Notes: generated by a model not told the origin, from the letters alone. Counted from the stretch's first letter, positions 42,799 to 52,330 are shown. The stretch: DNA of 54,517 nucleotides from Streptomyces klenkii (GCF_003626645.1 NZ_RBAM01000025.1:1-54517), one strand, 5' to 3'. Made by a program: numbers and translations.

Positions 42799-43875
42799 TT
42801 ACCAGCGGATGCCGAGGGTGTCGAGGTCTGCGCGGCGCTGCTCGCTCAGCTTGTCGGCTCGTTTGCGTACGTTGTCGGTCCAGGTGCCGAGCTTTACCGG
42901 CTGGTCTTCCACCGTCTCGATGTGTTTTCTGGGGACGTTGAGGTGGCCTTCGCGTGCGTGGTACTGGCGTGCGGCCTGGAGGTTGAGGGCCCATTTGTCT
43001 TCCTGTGTGCGTTTCACGGGCCGTTCGTGCTCCTCGGCCGGGGTGAGGCCGAGGACGTTTTCGAGGAGCCATCGCTGGACGGGCGTGAGCGTGTCCCAGC
43101 CGAGGCGGCATGCCTGGGCCCAGCGTCCGAGGTCTTCGCCCTGCACGATCACCTCGCCCGCCGCTGTCGGCATCGTCCCGCCGTCCTGGATGTGGGCCTG
43201 GGCGAGGCGGAAGCAACGCTGCCACCCGGCATCCCATACCGGGCACCAGCCCGGGTCGATATCCTCCAGCGCTTCCCTGCGCGCCTCGGTGAGGGCTTTC
43301 GCCCCGGCCGGGACGGGCAGGCCGGCCTCGCGGCGCTCCGCGAGGGCATCTGCGAGCCGGGCCGCGGTGCGCATGTTCTTCGCCCAGGTCCCGACTGGAT
43401 AACCATCCCAGACAGCGGCGGCGGGCGGGAGGAAGTGCCCGTGGACGGCGGCCCAGGCGCGGGCGGCGGTGAGTCCTTCTTCGAACGCGACGTCCTGGTG
43501 GGACCAGACCATCCCCAGCCGGTCCAGCTCCTCCACCCGCGTCCTGCCCAGGCTGCCGGCCTTGGCGAACTTCCGCTGGTCAGCCAGCCACGTCCCGAGC
43601 GGGAACCCCGCGGGCCTCCATTCTGCCGGGGTGACGTACCCGTAGGGCACCCGCAGCTGCTGCGCCCCGGTCTCGGCCATCCAGCGGGTGGCGGCCTCGA
43701 TGCCACGCCGCCAGAAAGCCGTCTCGGGGTTGATCACCTGTAGCCGGATGAACTGCGCCAGGACCATCGGATTCGTGGGGTTGGAGAACTTCAGCAGTTC
43801 CCGTGTCGTCCTACTCGGGCCCACCTCACCACCAGCGGCACGCTCATGGAGTGTCACCTGCGCTGAGAAGCGCAA
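42799..43875 (-). pseudogene. Helicase-associated (HA) domain protein, 5' part missing
   Basis: Residues 30-70 match the linker after the helicase core in Streptomyces helicase-associated proteins (LKFSNPTNPMVLAQFIRLQV, INPETAFWRRGIEAATRWM). Three to four HA domains follow (GFPLGTWLADQRKFAKAGSL, GYPVGTWAKNMRTAARLADA, KLGTWTDNVRKRADKLSEQR). The C-terminus ends at WDTLGIRW-type sequence. No DEAD/DEAH helicase core precedes it, so the gene is the tail of a longer protein cut off near 43790-43875. The related last repeat at 11.4 kb is another such remnant. Confidence 0.75.
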
Positions 43876-44056
43876 GTAGCAGCAGGTGCTGCACTGCTGC
43901 GGCCCCCGGCTCGCTGCGGGCCGCCGGCGTTGCAGCGCCGCCCGGGTCCCCGCCGCCGCCGTAACGTCTGCTGTGCTGCACTTTCATGCAGCCGTCCGGT
44001 CCCAGCCCGGCCCGCGTCGATAAACTGATATCGCGTCGCTAGAGACTGAGGACACC

Positions 44057-45265
44057 ATGGCTGGTGACACTGCTCGCCCCTACCCTGCCCCGGAGCTCCC
44101 CGGCCTGGACTTCGACCCCTTCCTTGCCGGAGCTCTGCGCGAGGGCCCGGCCGTAAGAATCCGCCTCCCTTGCGGGGAGGGAGAAGCCGAATGCTGGCTG
44201 GTGACCCGCTACGAGGACGTACGCTTCGTCACCTCGGACCCACGCTTCAGCAGGCAGATCCTCGGCTGCCCCATCCCCAGCATGAACCGCTACCTCATCC
44301 CACTCGACTCGGCTGTGAGCTTCGTAGACCCGCCCGACCACACCCGAGTTCGCACCGTTGTGGCGCCGGCCTTCTCCGCCCTCAGCGCCGAACGCCTTCG
44401 GCCACGGGCCCAGGTTCTCATGGACGGGCTGCTCCTCAGCCTGGAGGCACAGGGACCACCCGCCGACCTCATCCGGCACGTGATCTCCCCGTTCCCCCTG
44501 ACACTCATTGGCGAGATCCTCGGCATCGCCGACGAAGACCGCCCGCAGATCCGTGACTGGGCCCAGGCTCTCCTGACCCGGGCCACCAGCAACGAAGACG
44601 TCACCCACGGACGGGCCATCCGGGCGTCGCTGCACCAATTCTTCAGCGAACTCGCCGCCCGGCGGCGCGCGCACCCTCGTACCGACCTCATGACGACCAT
44701 GGTCACGGCGGTGACGGACGGACGCATATCCGAAGAAGAGCTCCTGGCCATCGCCTCGCTCATCGCCGTCAACGGATGGCACGCCATGCGCAACATCCTC
44801 GCCAACATGGTCTACACCCTGCTCACCCACCCTCAACTCATGCGTCAACTACGCCAGCACTACCTGCTCACACCGACCGCCGTCGAAGAACTGCTCCGGT
44901 GGATCCCCCACAAGAACGGCATCGGGCAGCCACGCAAAGCCACGCACGACGTACACGTGGGCGACACCCTGATCCGGGCAGACGAATACGTCTACGTCTC
45001 CTACGTCGCAGCCAACTGGGACAGCGCCCGCTACCCACAGCCCGAACGCATCGACTTCCACCGCCAGGGACCGCCCCACCTGGCCTTCGGGCACGGCCCT
45101 CACTACTGCCTGGGCCCCCACCTGGCCCGCATGGAAGCTGCTGTCCTGCTCTCCACACTCGTCGGACGATTCCCTCACCTGCGCCTGGCCGTACCGCCGT
45201 CTCAAGTGCAATGGCAAGCCAGAGCTCTCATCCGGGGCCCGGTGACGTTGCCCGCCGCCTGGTGA
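44057..45265 (+). CDS. Cytochrome P450 with atypical I-helix, 402 aa
   Basis: ATG at 44057 (GAGGAC upstream). Heme-binding loop HLAFGHGPHYCLGPHLARME (FxxGxHxCxG; Cys ligand) and ExxR motif ELLRWIP are present, as is the FVDPPDHTRVRTVVAPAF start of the B-C region. The I helix reads SLIAVNGWHAMRNILANMVY, where most bacterial P450s have A-G-x-E/D-T-T: the acid and threonine that deliver protons to iron-bound oxygen are replaced by Gly-Trp-His-Ala. So oxygen activation must be unusual, or the enzyme does not hydroxylate. No ferredoxin, peptide precursor or biosynthetic partner gene is next to it. Confidence 0.9.
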   Translation: MAGDTARPYPAPELPGLDFDPFLAGALREGPAVRIRLPCGEGEAECWLVTRYEDVRFVTSDPRFSRQILGCPIPSMNRYLIPLDSAVSFVDPPDHTRVRTVVAPAFSALSAERLRPRAQVLMDGLLLSLEAQGPPADLIRHVISPFPLTLIGEILGIADEDRPQIRDWAQALLTRATSNEDVTHGRAIRASLHQFFSELAARRRAHPRTDLMTTMVTAVTDGRISEEELLAIASLIAVNGWHAMRNILANMVYTLLTHPQLMRQLRQHYLLTPTAVEELLRWIPHKNGIGQPRKATHDVHVGDTLIRADEYVYVSYVAANWDSARYPQPERIDFHRQGPPHLAFGHGPHYCLGPHLARMEAAVLLSTLVGRFPHLRLAVPPSQVQWQARALIRGPVTLPAAW

Positions 45266-45689
45266 AAAGCATGGCTTTCCGCTGAGTGGCCGCCTGGCCC
45301 ATCGACGACCGGAGCCTGTTGAACGGCCGGTCTGCTCTCGGCTGCTCCGGGGCAGTCCACCTGGCCTGCTGCCTTCGATAGGGCAACGGCTGTGGCACCC
45401 GTTGTCCTCTGCGGCCACGTCGGCGTGTGGTTCATCTCCGGCCACCACCTGGTCTCGTGTGGCGGCGGCTGCATGGGCCGTCGGTCCGCCCGGACGGCGC
45501 TCCTACGTTGCGTTCGGGCGGACTGGTTTTCGTCAGCGCACGCTGCGGCGCACGGTGGTTGCCGGCGCTGGCGGGTTGGTCAGCCTCGGCCAGCGGTCAC
45601 CAGCACTCCCACGGCTGTGGCCATGAGCGCCATCGCGGTGAGGGCACCGGTGATCGGGGTGGACCAGGTGGTCCTGTGGTGCAGCAGGA

Positions 45690-45815
45690 GCAGAACTCCC
45701 CAGCGCCGAAGCCGACAAGCTCCTCGACGGCGCCGTGGGCAGGGACGGGGAACTGGCCGAGATGTGGCACCACGTCCGCAAGGACCTCCACACGCAGGCC
45801 ACGTATCCCGTGTAG
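45690..45815 (+). pseudogene. Short C-terminal gene fragment
   Basis: Reads SAEADKLLDGAVGRDGELAE, MWHHVRKDLHTQATYPV and stop at 45813-45815. Protein-like, but only about 40 codons long and without a start, so it looks like the tail of a lost gene. Family not recognised. The 45266-45689 stretch before it has no gene I can support. Confidence 0.35.
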
Positions 45816-45821
45816 TCCCAT

Positions 45822-46310
45822 GCCTAAGAGTGTGAGGGTGCCGAGGTAGATGTAGGCGCGTTTCTCGTAGCGGGTGGCGACAGCGCTGAACCCCTTGAGG
45901 CGGTTGATGGCGCGTTCGACGGTGTTGCGTTTCTTGTAGCGTTCGAGGTCAAAGCCGGTGGGCCGGCCGCCTCGGGATCCTCGGTTCTTGCGGTGTCTTT
46001 GCTGGTCGTGGCGTTCGGGGATGGTGTGCCGGATTCCACGTCGTCGCAGGTAGCGGCGGTTTCTCCGGGTCGTGTAAGCCTTGTCTGCCAGGAGATGGCC
46101 GGGCCGGGTGCGGGGCCGTCCGGCTCCGCACCCGGGGCACGGAGATCTGCTCCAGCACGCGCTCGAGCTGGGGGCCGTCGCCGTAGTGCCCGGGCGTCAG
46201 GACGAGGGCGAGGGGCCTGCATCGTCCCTCGGCGACGAGGTGGATCTTGGTGGTGAATCCTCCGCGGGAACGTCCCAGGCACTCGCCGAGCTGATCACCT
46301 CCTCCAGCCG
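45822..46310 (-). pseudogene. IS5-family transposase, 5'-truncated and frameshifted
   Basis: Minus strand: LGECLGRSRGGFTTKIHLVA, EGRCRPLALVLTPGHYGDGP, QLERVLEQISVPR, then after a shift near 46140 GRPRTRPGHLLADKAYTTRR, NTVERAINRLKGFSAVATRY, EKRAYIYLGTLTLLGMG. Same family as the 1.8-2.45 kb remnant, with the N-terminal half absent. The DDE acid in LLADKAY and the Glu in TVERAINRLK are kept; the frameshift makes it non-functional. Confidence 0.85.
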
Positions 46311-47470
46311 GACGGCCACGAGTAGCAGCAGAACCTGCATGAGGGCGGTCACACCGCCGCCAGGCTCAGCCCGAGCGAGGCTGCCGCCCTGACACGCCTA
46401 CTGCATGCAGCCGTACACCGTCTTCCCGTAACCATGCCCACCGGGCAGATCCCGCGCCTTCAAGGGCGCTGGCTGCTTGCCCTCTCGGCGGGCAACCGGC
46501 CCGCACCCCGACGTGTTGTTCGCCCTCGGCCTGGCCACACGCCCCCTGCCCGCCACACCACAGGGAGAGGCACGACGATGTCCCCGCGCGAAACGGCCGG
46601 GGAGGCAGCCGCGCAGATCCCCCCACCCCGCCGAGCCGTGCTTCCTGCTGCCGACGCGGCGCACACCATCCCGCGCCAACACCCAGGCGGCTTCCCTCCA
46701 CTTGGCGGTCCCCGTGCTCCCACTGCCAGCGGCTGGCCGCTTCTCACCCGAGCCGGACAAGCAGACCATGCTCCTCGCGTACCGACTGCACGCACGCATC
46801 GCCCACCCCGTCTATGCCGCAGCGCTGGCTCTGTGCCTCCTCACCGGCCACGCGCAGGCCCAGCTGCCCGGCTCCACCACGCCAAGGCCCCCACAGAACC
46901 CAGCCGTCAGGGAGCAATACCACGGCGGGCTACATGCCTCATCGAGCCAGGACTCCTCTTCGGGATTCTGGGCTGGCCGACCCGCCGTGACGGGCCGCTG
47001 CGGTTCAGCCTCCGGGACCAGGCGGCCGCGACCGAAGCAGCCCGCACCTGCGCGCTGCACGAGCTCCCAGTGCCCGGCCCGCGGCGAGGACGAACCCGCG
47101 GCCCGGCCATTCTGCCCCGACAACCCTCTGATCGAGACGACGGAGGTGACGATGACCAAGCCGTTCGCCGAACTTTTCGACGCGATCCGCCGCGATGACC
47201 GTTCCTGGCCGTAGACGATCAGCGCGGGGCAGATCACCGGGCGGACAACCGTGGTGAACTGCTCGTCCGCCACCTTGGCCCGAACGGCAGGGCAGAGGTG
47301 ACAACTGCGCTAAGCGGACCCCAGCCGGGCATCATCGACCACAGGGCGAAGGTATGTGCGGGCATCAGGGCCAGATCGATCGCCCATGCTGCGTGGCCCA
47401 TCGTCGGTCGACCCATCCCTTCGAGGCAGTTCGTAGCACCAAACGGCCGATCATGGTCTTCGAGCCCCTG
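46311..47470. other. 1.16 kb without a recognisable gene
   Basis: Several long open frames are shadows of high-GC sequence. One frame from 46768 has a plausible signal peptide (MLLAYRLHARIAHPVYAAAL) but no folded-domain pattern after it. A 20-codon ORF at 47153-47215 (MTKPFAELFDAIRRDDRSWP) has a good ribosome site, GGAGGT five bases before the ATG; whether it is expressed is unclear. No RNA gene or repeat seen. Confidence 0.4.
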
Positions 47471-47491
47471 TGAGGGCCCTAGAATCCGCAC

Positions 47492-47827
47492 ATGGCCCAG
47501 AAGATCATCACCATCTATACCGACGACCTCACGGGAGAAGAAACGCAGGACGTTGCCACCCATACCTTCTCCATCGACGGCATTGCCTATGAAATCGACC
47601 TTGGCCCTGACAGCTACGAACGCTTGTTGCAAGCCCTCGGCCCATTCGTGAAAGCCGCCCGCAAACAAGGTAAGGCAAAGAAGCCGATGACACGCACCAC
47701 TGTGACTCGTTCAAGCGAGGACACAGCAGCCATCCGCACCTGGGCGAAGGAGAACGGATACAGCGTCAATGACCGGGGACGCGTCCCGGCCGATATTCGC
47801 AGTGCCTACCTCAAGGTCAACTCCTGA
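47492..47827 (+). CDS. lsr2: Lsr2 nucleoid-associated protein
   Basis: ATG at 47492. MAQKIITIYTDDLTGEETQD, then THTFSIDGIAYEIDLGPDSY is the N-terminal dimerisation fold of Lsr2. The C-terminal DNA-binding half reads RTWAKENGYSVNDRGRVPAD, IRSAYLKVNS, with the (R)GR AT-hook-like motif as NDRGRVP. 111 residues, full length. Lsr2 binds A/T-rich and horizontally acquired DNA and silences it. There is no ribosome site before the ATG; a TAGAAT -10-like word lies at 47470-47475, so it may be made from a nearly leaderless transcript. Confidence 0.9.
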   Translation: MAQKIITIYTDDLTGEETQDVATHTFSIDGIAYEIDLGPDSYERLLQALGPFVKAARKQGKAKKPMTRTTVTRSSEDTAAIRTWAKENGYSVNDRGRVPADIRSAYLKVNS

Positions 47828-48058
47828 CCTGCAACAAATCCGGCGAACTGGCGTATGAGGGCCATTGGGAGTGGTCCCAGGGCCCCGCCGGTTTTGCTCC
47901 ACGCCACCGACCACTCGCCCGTGACCGCATGGAGCGGCCGCGGGCATGAGACCTTGCCTCTGTCCCAGGAGTACTCCCGGCCTGGGCGTACTCCATGTGC
48001 TCGCGGGTGTTGACTATCACCAGCGCCGGGCGCAGCGGACTCCACCCTACAGGCCATT

Positions 48059-48900
48059 TCATTCGGGGAGTCTGCGGTAGCAGGTGAGAGCTGCAGCGAT
48101 ACCTGTGCACGCGAGGAAGTGTTTGGGCTTGTGCTCGTATCTACGGTGGAGGCGTCGGCATCCACCCAGCCGGGCAACGGAGCGTTCGACGACCCGGCGG
48201 TGTCGGCCGAGGTGCTCGGAGGTCTCGATGCCACGGCGGGCGATGAAGGTGTGATGCCCTGGAACTGTAGCCAACGTCGCAGGTGGAGGTAGTCGTAGCT
48301 CTTGTCACCGTGCAGCTTCGCAGGGCGGCGTTGGCGGAGCCCGCGGCGGGAGCGGATGGGCGGTATGCCACGTACGACAGGGTCGAGACCCTGGCTGTCG
48401 TGGGTGTTCGCCGCGGAGGTACCGATCGAGAGCGGCAGGCCGTTGCGGTCGACAATGAGGTGAATCTTGGACCCCTTCTTACCCCCGGTCGGTCGGATTC
48501 GGTCCCGTCAGATGCCCGCTTTGAGAGCCCGGACGCTGACCGAGTCCATCGCGCACCGCGACCAGTCCAGCTCACCCCGGGCACCCCGCTCGTCGAGCAC
48601 CAGGTGGTGGAGCTTGGCTCAGACCCGGGCCCGGGACCACTCAGTGAACCGCCGGAAAGCAGTCACCCCAGAAGGCCCGAACCCGGGCGGAAGCTGCTGC
48701 CACGTGCAGCCTGACGTGGCCACGAACACGATCGCGGCGAGCACTTCACGGTCACCGTGCCGCCGCCGGCCCCCGCCCTGCGGACGCACAGGCCCCAGCG
48801 GTACAGCTGGAACAATGCCCACAGCCCATCCGGCACCAACCGCTCAACGAGCTTCGTCGTCGCCCCGCCACGATCCCGCAAGGCCACACCAAACGACACG
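48059..48900 (-). pseudogene. IS5-family transposase, several frameshifts
   Basis: The minus strand keeps most of the protein in pieces: LVERLVPDGLWALFQ, RRRHGDREVLAAIVFVATSG, CTWQQLPPGFGPSGVTAFRR, ELDWSRCAMDSVSVRALKAG, a stop, RPTGGKKGSKIHLIVDRNGL, HGDKSYDYLHLRRWL, a shift, then IETSEHLGRHRRVVERSVAR, YEHKPKHFLACTGIAAALTC and stop at 48059-48061. The DDE residues are present but in three frames with at least one stop, so it is dead. Confidence 0.85.
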
Positions 48901-48921
48901 ACTTGGTGCTTGAGATTTTCG

Positions 48922-50009
48922 TTAGTTCTGTGGCGGTTTGGGGTGGATGGTGAGTCCGGTGTGGGTGAGGAAGGACCAGGGGAGTTGTTCGTTTGAGTAG
49001 ACGCGGTGGATGCCGCGTTCGGTGGCGTCGGCGACATCGGCGAGGTGGTCGCCGGCGAGGTTGGCCAGCTCGCGGGTCTTGATAGCGGACCACAGCAGTT
49101 CCACGGGGTTGAGCTCGGGTGCATAGGCGGGCAGTCGTTCCAGGGTGAGCCAGTCCTGGTCTGCCGCCCAGGCCCGCATGCCCCGGCTCCAGTGCGCGGA
49201 CAGTCCGTCCCACACCAGGATCACCGGCTCGCCGGCGTAGAAGGTTTTGACCTGTTCCAGCACCTCGATCAGGGAGGTGGTGTTGTAGCTGCCGGGCTTG
49301 AGGTGGAAGCACAGCCGCGGACCACGGCCGGGGTCGGTGGCGTGGTAGCCCAGGGCGGCGGCCATCGAGGCGCGCTTCCAGTTCAGCCGGTGCCGCAGGA
49401 CGGGAGTGCGGCCGCGGGGCCCGTAGGTGCGGCGGACCTCAGGCAGGAGTGACACGCCCGATTCGTCGAAGAACACGATCCATGCACGTTTCTTCACTGC
49501 CCCTTTTTGATGCGCGGCCATTCCTGGGCGACCCACCGGGCGATCTCGGAATCGTCCCGCTCGACAGCCCGGCGCTTGGGGCGCTGCAGACTCCAGCCCA
49601 GCCGCCCGGTCAGCAGCCGCCATACCGATGCGCGCGCCAGCGTCACCCCGGTCAGTCGTTCAATCACGACGCCTGCCCGCTCCAGGGTCCACAGATCGGC
49701 CTCGAACCCGTGCGCCTGGGCACCCTGCTCCAACGCGGCCCGAACCGCCTCGACTTGGGCATCATCCAGCTTGGGCGGCCGGCCGGTGGCCGGACGCCGC
49801 CGCAGCGCCTGGGCCCCGCCCTCCTCCCACATGCGCTTCCACCGGCGCACGCTCTCGGGGTGGATCCCCACCATCCGTGCGACCTCGGCATCAGAGCGTC
49901 CCTGCTCGAACAACTCGACCGCGCGCACACGCCGGGCCTCAGCCAACTGCGGCCGCGTCAGCGGCGGAACAGGAGCTTCGGACACAACAGAAAGAGGCTC
50001 AGAAGGCAC
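48922..50009 (-). CDS. IS630-family transposase (two frames, -1 frameshift)
   Basis: Frame A (50009-49494): MPSEPLSVVSEAPVPPLTRP, the HTH VELFEQGRSDAEVARMVGIH, PESVRRWKRMWEEGGAQALR and SVWRLLTGRLGWSLQRPKRR. It ends RIKKGQ. Frame B (to 48922): AWIVFFDESGVSLLPEVRRT (first Asp), AGEPVILVWDGLSAHWSRGM (second Asp), YAPELNPVELLWSAIKTREL (the Glu). Frame B is in -1 relative to A, and the overlap contains AAAAAGGGG (49500-49508 in complement), the slippery type used by IS630 elements to fuse the two halves. The stop TAA is made by the TA target plus the first flanking base. Confidence 0.85.
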
Positions 50010-50051
50010 ACCAGCATCCTTACATCGCTACAGCCCCCGCACCCACAGAAC
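48925..50051 (-). mobile_element. IS630-family element with TA target duplication
   Basis: Inverted ends GTTCTGTGGCGG at 48925 and GTTCTGTGGGTG (complement, ending 50051) share nine perfect bases. Each is bordered by TA (48923-48924 and 50052-50053), as expected for IS630/Tc1-type insertion into TA. The element is 1127 bases and carries one transposase in two overlapping frames. It lies between an IS5-type remnant on each side. Confidence 0.85.
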
Positions 50052-50062
50052 TAATAAAAAAC

Positions 50063-50244
50063 TCAGTAAGGGCATCGAAACCCCACAACGACTGGGCCGG
50101 CACCGCTGGGCCCTCGAGCGCACGATGTCCTGGCTCGCCGACTGTCGCCGCCTCCATCGCTGCTACGAATGCAAAGCCACCCGCTTCCTCGCCTTCACCA
50201 GCATCGCCTGCACCCGCATCTGTTACCGCAGACTCACCAAATGA
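50063..50244 (+). pseudogene. IS5-type transposase, last 58 codons
   Basis: GIETPQRLGRHRWALERTMS, WLADCRRLHRCYECKATRFL, AFTSIACTRICYRRLTK and stop at 50242-50244. It is the arginine-rich end of IS5-type transposases (G(I)E....LG.HRW..ERT..WL...RRL..RYE). Only this end survives; the IS630 element lies directly before it. Confidence 0.8.
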
Positions 50245-50414
50245 GATGACGTCTATGTGTGCGATTTTAAAACATCTTATACACCCTCGCGTATGAATGC
50301 TGCCCCGTGGCATGCCTCATAGAGCAAAGCGGGTGTGGACTTGATGCCAACAAGAACACCGGATCGGCTGGGCCGGTAGACCTTGCCGACCCGGCTGTGA
50401 CTGAAGGGACTGGT

Positions 50415-50720
50415 ATGGCAAATATCCGTAAAACCCATGCCCTGACATTCGTGGCTGCGCTCCCGATCGCGGCGGTCTTCGCCCTGACTGGCACAGGTTC
50501 CGCCTCTGCAGTGGAACCTGCTCTCACGAACCATAGCTATAACAGCACTGCGCTCAGGAATTCATGCGGCGACCACGACTGCGGTGATGGCGGCTGGGGA
50601 GCCAGCGAACGACGGGACGATCACGGTGGGGTGGAGGGGTGCACCCACCGTCACCACGGCGAGATGCCGTGGCTGCTGAGTTCAATTAGCCTATGGCACA
50701 ACGCTGTTGTAGAGATGTAG
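50415..50720 (+). CDS. Small secreted Cys/His-rich protein, 101 aa
   Basis: I choose the ATG at 50415 (GAAGGGA upstream) over one at 50307, as it starts the signal peptide MANIRKTHALTFVAALPIAA followed by VFALTGTGSASAVE. The mature part is about 65 residues with NSCGDHDCGDGGWG and GCTHRHHGEMPW, a small Cys/His-rich product. Family not recognised. A/T-rich sequence (TTTTAAAACATCTTATAC at 50265) upstream could hold its promoter. Confidence 0.6.
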   Translation: MANIRKTHALTFVAALPIAAVFALTGTGSASAVEPALTNHSYNSTALRNSCGDHDCGDGGWGASERRDDHGGVEGCTHRHHGEMPWLLSSISLWHNAVVEM

Positions 50721-50788
50721 GGTGGCTCGCGCGTTAATAATCTCCAGAGTACTTATTGATCACGTTACAACTGATGGTCTGTAATGAG

Positions 50789-50850
50789 CAGGGCTTTCAG
50801 GCTGTTCGGGGAGTAGCTGTATGCCTCAGCTGTCCGGCCAGAAAGCCCTG
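50789..50850 (-). other. Inverted repeat near the IS110 transposase end
   Basis: CAGGGCTTTC at 50789-50798 is the perfect complement of GAAAGCCCTG at 50841-50850, with a 42-base loop. It lies about 75 bases beyond the IS110 stop codon. It may be a terminator or part of the element's non-coding end. Confidence 0.45.
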
Positions 50851-50925
50851 TTGATCACCTGTCCTTGCGTACTATTTAAACGGTGTCCCGTAAGTCCTGG
50901 TTAGACACCTCGCGACGTTAAGGCG

Positions 50926-52176
50926 TCAAGCGGCGGAGGCGAGAAGCGTGGGGAAGGCGAGCTGTTCATCGAACAGCTCGCCTTTCTGCAGGCAGTGGTA
51001 AAGCTGTCCGATCATGCGGTTGAAGAGGTTCCTCTGCGCGGAGGCGTGCCAGTCTCCGTGCTCGTCACGCCGCCGCCTGTAGTGCGCCATGGCCCCGGCT
51101 GAGGCCCGCAGCGCAGAGAACGCCCACAGGTAGCCGGCATGGTTGAGCCGGTCGTTCTTCACCCACCGCCGCGTGACGCTCGACTTCTTCCCGGACGCCC
51201 GCGTGATGGGTGAAGAGCCTGCATAGGCTTTCAGGCCGCGGGCGTCGGCGAACCGTGTGCGGTCGTCTCCGATCTCGGCGAGCACCCGGGCGCCGAGCTG
51301 GACACCGAGCCCGGGGAAGCTAGTGATCACTTCGGCGTCCGGGTGCTGAGGGAAAGCTTCCTCCACCGCCTCGGCGAGCTCGTCGGCGGCGGCGCAAGCG
51401 GCCGTGAGCTGGAGGAGGAGGGCAAGCATCTGCTTGCCGAGCGCGTCCTCGACCAGAAGCGGCTGGTGAGCCCAGTCGGCCCGGAAGACCTGGCGGAGCC
51501 GCTCGGCCTCGGCCTCAATCCCGCGCTGGCGGCCGGCCCGCTTGAGCGCGGCGGCGATCTGCGTGCGCGTCAGCCGAGCCGCCCGGGCCGGAGTCGGGGC
51601 GGCCTTGAGGAGTTCTCGGGCCTCGGGGCGGCACAGGCCGTTCTTCCACGGCTCGAAAGCGGCCAAGGCGGACGGGTAGTACTCGCGCAGAAGCGAACGG
51701 AGCTGGTTGGCCGTCTGCTGCCGGTTCCAGACCACATCCTGCTGAGCCCGGGCCAGGACAGCAATCGCGCGGGCCAGGTCGCTGTCGCCCGGCAGGGACC
51801 GGTGGGCGTACATGTCCGTCCGGAGGATGTTCGCCAGCACCAGGGCGTCGCCGGGATCGGACTTCTTCCGACTGACGCTGTGCCGGTCGCGGTAGCGGGC
51901 GGCCGCCATCGGATTGATCGCAAAGACCTGCCGCTTCCCCGTCCGCAGAACGGCGACCAGCAGGCCGCGGGACGTCTCAATCGCCACCGGGATCGGGGCG
52001 TCCTCGGTGTCGCCGTACTCGGCGAGCAGGTCCAGCAGGATCCGGTAGCCGGCCGCGTCGTCGGTGATGTGGCGCTTGGCCAGCAGCTGGCCGGAGTCGT
52101 CGACCAGGGCAACGTCGTGGGTTCGTTCGGCCCAGTCGATTCCGCAGTAGATCAAGTTGCTCCTCCCCTTGAGCAT
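50926..52176 (-). CDS. IS110-family transposase, 416 aa
   Basis: DEDD domain: CGIDWAERTHDVALVDDSGQ (first Asp), VAIETSRGLLVAVLRTGKRQ with the Glu, and SVSRKKSDPGDALVLANILR holding the two Asp (D-x-x-D). The C-terminal transposase_20 domain is VITSFPGLGVQLGARVLAEI, GDDRTRFADARGLKAYAGSS, PITRASGKKSSVTRRWVKND with the catalytic Ser. Full length for IS110. A better start than the ATG at 52176 may be the TTG at 52155, with GGAGGAG just before it. IS110 enzymes use a bridge RNA encoded beside the transposase. Confidence 0.93.
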   Translation of the reverse strand: MLKGRSNLIYCGIDWAERTHDVALVDDSGQLLAKRHITDDAAGYRILLDLLAEYGDTEDAPIPVAIETSRGLLVAVLRTGKRQVFAINPMAAARYRDRHSVSRKKSDPGDALVLANILRTDMYAHRSLPGDSDLARAIAVLARAQQDVVWNRQQTANQLRSLLREYYPSALAAFEPWKNGLCRPEARELLKAAPTPARAARLTRTQIAAALKRAGRQRGIEAEAERLRQVFRADWAHQPLLVEDALGKQMLALLLQLTAACAAADELAEAVEEAFPQHPDAEVITSFPGLGVQLGARVLAEIGDDRTRFADARGLKAYAGSSPITRASGKKSSVTRRWVKNDRLNHAGYLWAFSALRASAGAMAHYRRRRDEHGDWHASAQRNLFNRMIGQLYHCLQKGELFDEQLAFPTLLASAA

Positions 52177-52330
52177 GGGCTGTTTGCGCTGGTCACGAGC
52201 GCATGCGGGCCACGCAGCGACCTAATTCCAGGACTCGACCAGAGGTCGGTCCGCCACCTCGCTAGCCGTTCGTGGCACCAGCGCGCCACGCGGGCCTCGG
52301 TCTATGCAGGAGCTCGGACGGGCTCGGGCG
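52177..52330 (-). other. Candidate IS110 non-coding end (bridge RNA region)
   Basis: About 150 bases upstream of the IS110 transposase, with no gene and several short pairing segments (for example GGCACCAGCGCGCCACGC). In IS110-group elements the bridge RNA, which selects target and donor, is made from the non-coding end upstream of the transposase. The location fits. I cannot fold it here or show the guide loops. Confidence 0.35.

Noticed and set aside
42319..43743. 474-residue plus-strand protein
   Set aside because: It begins inside the tRNA gene and runs antisense to the helicase-associated gene, which has repeated domains in the other strand.
43986..44042. An 18-residue peptide (MQPSGPSPARVDKLISRR) as a P450-processed precursor
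   Set aside because: It has no aromatic residues for cross-linking and no good ribosome site; no reason to link it to the P450.
46434..47214. 245-254 residue plus-strand proteins
   Set aside because: They are Arg/Pro/Ala-rich, overlap one another in different frames and show no family pattern.
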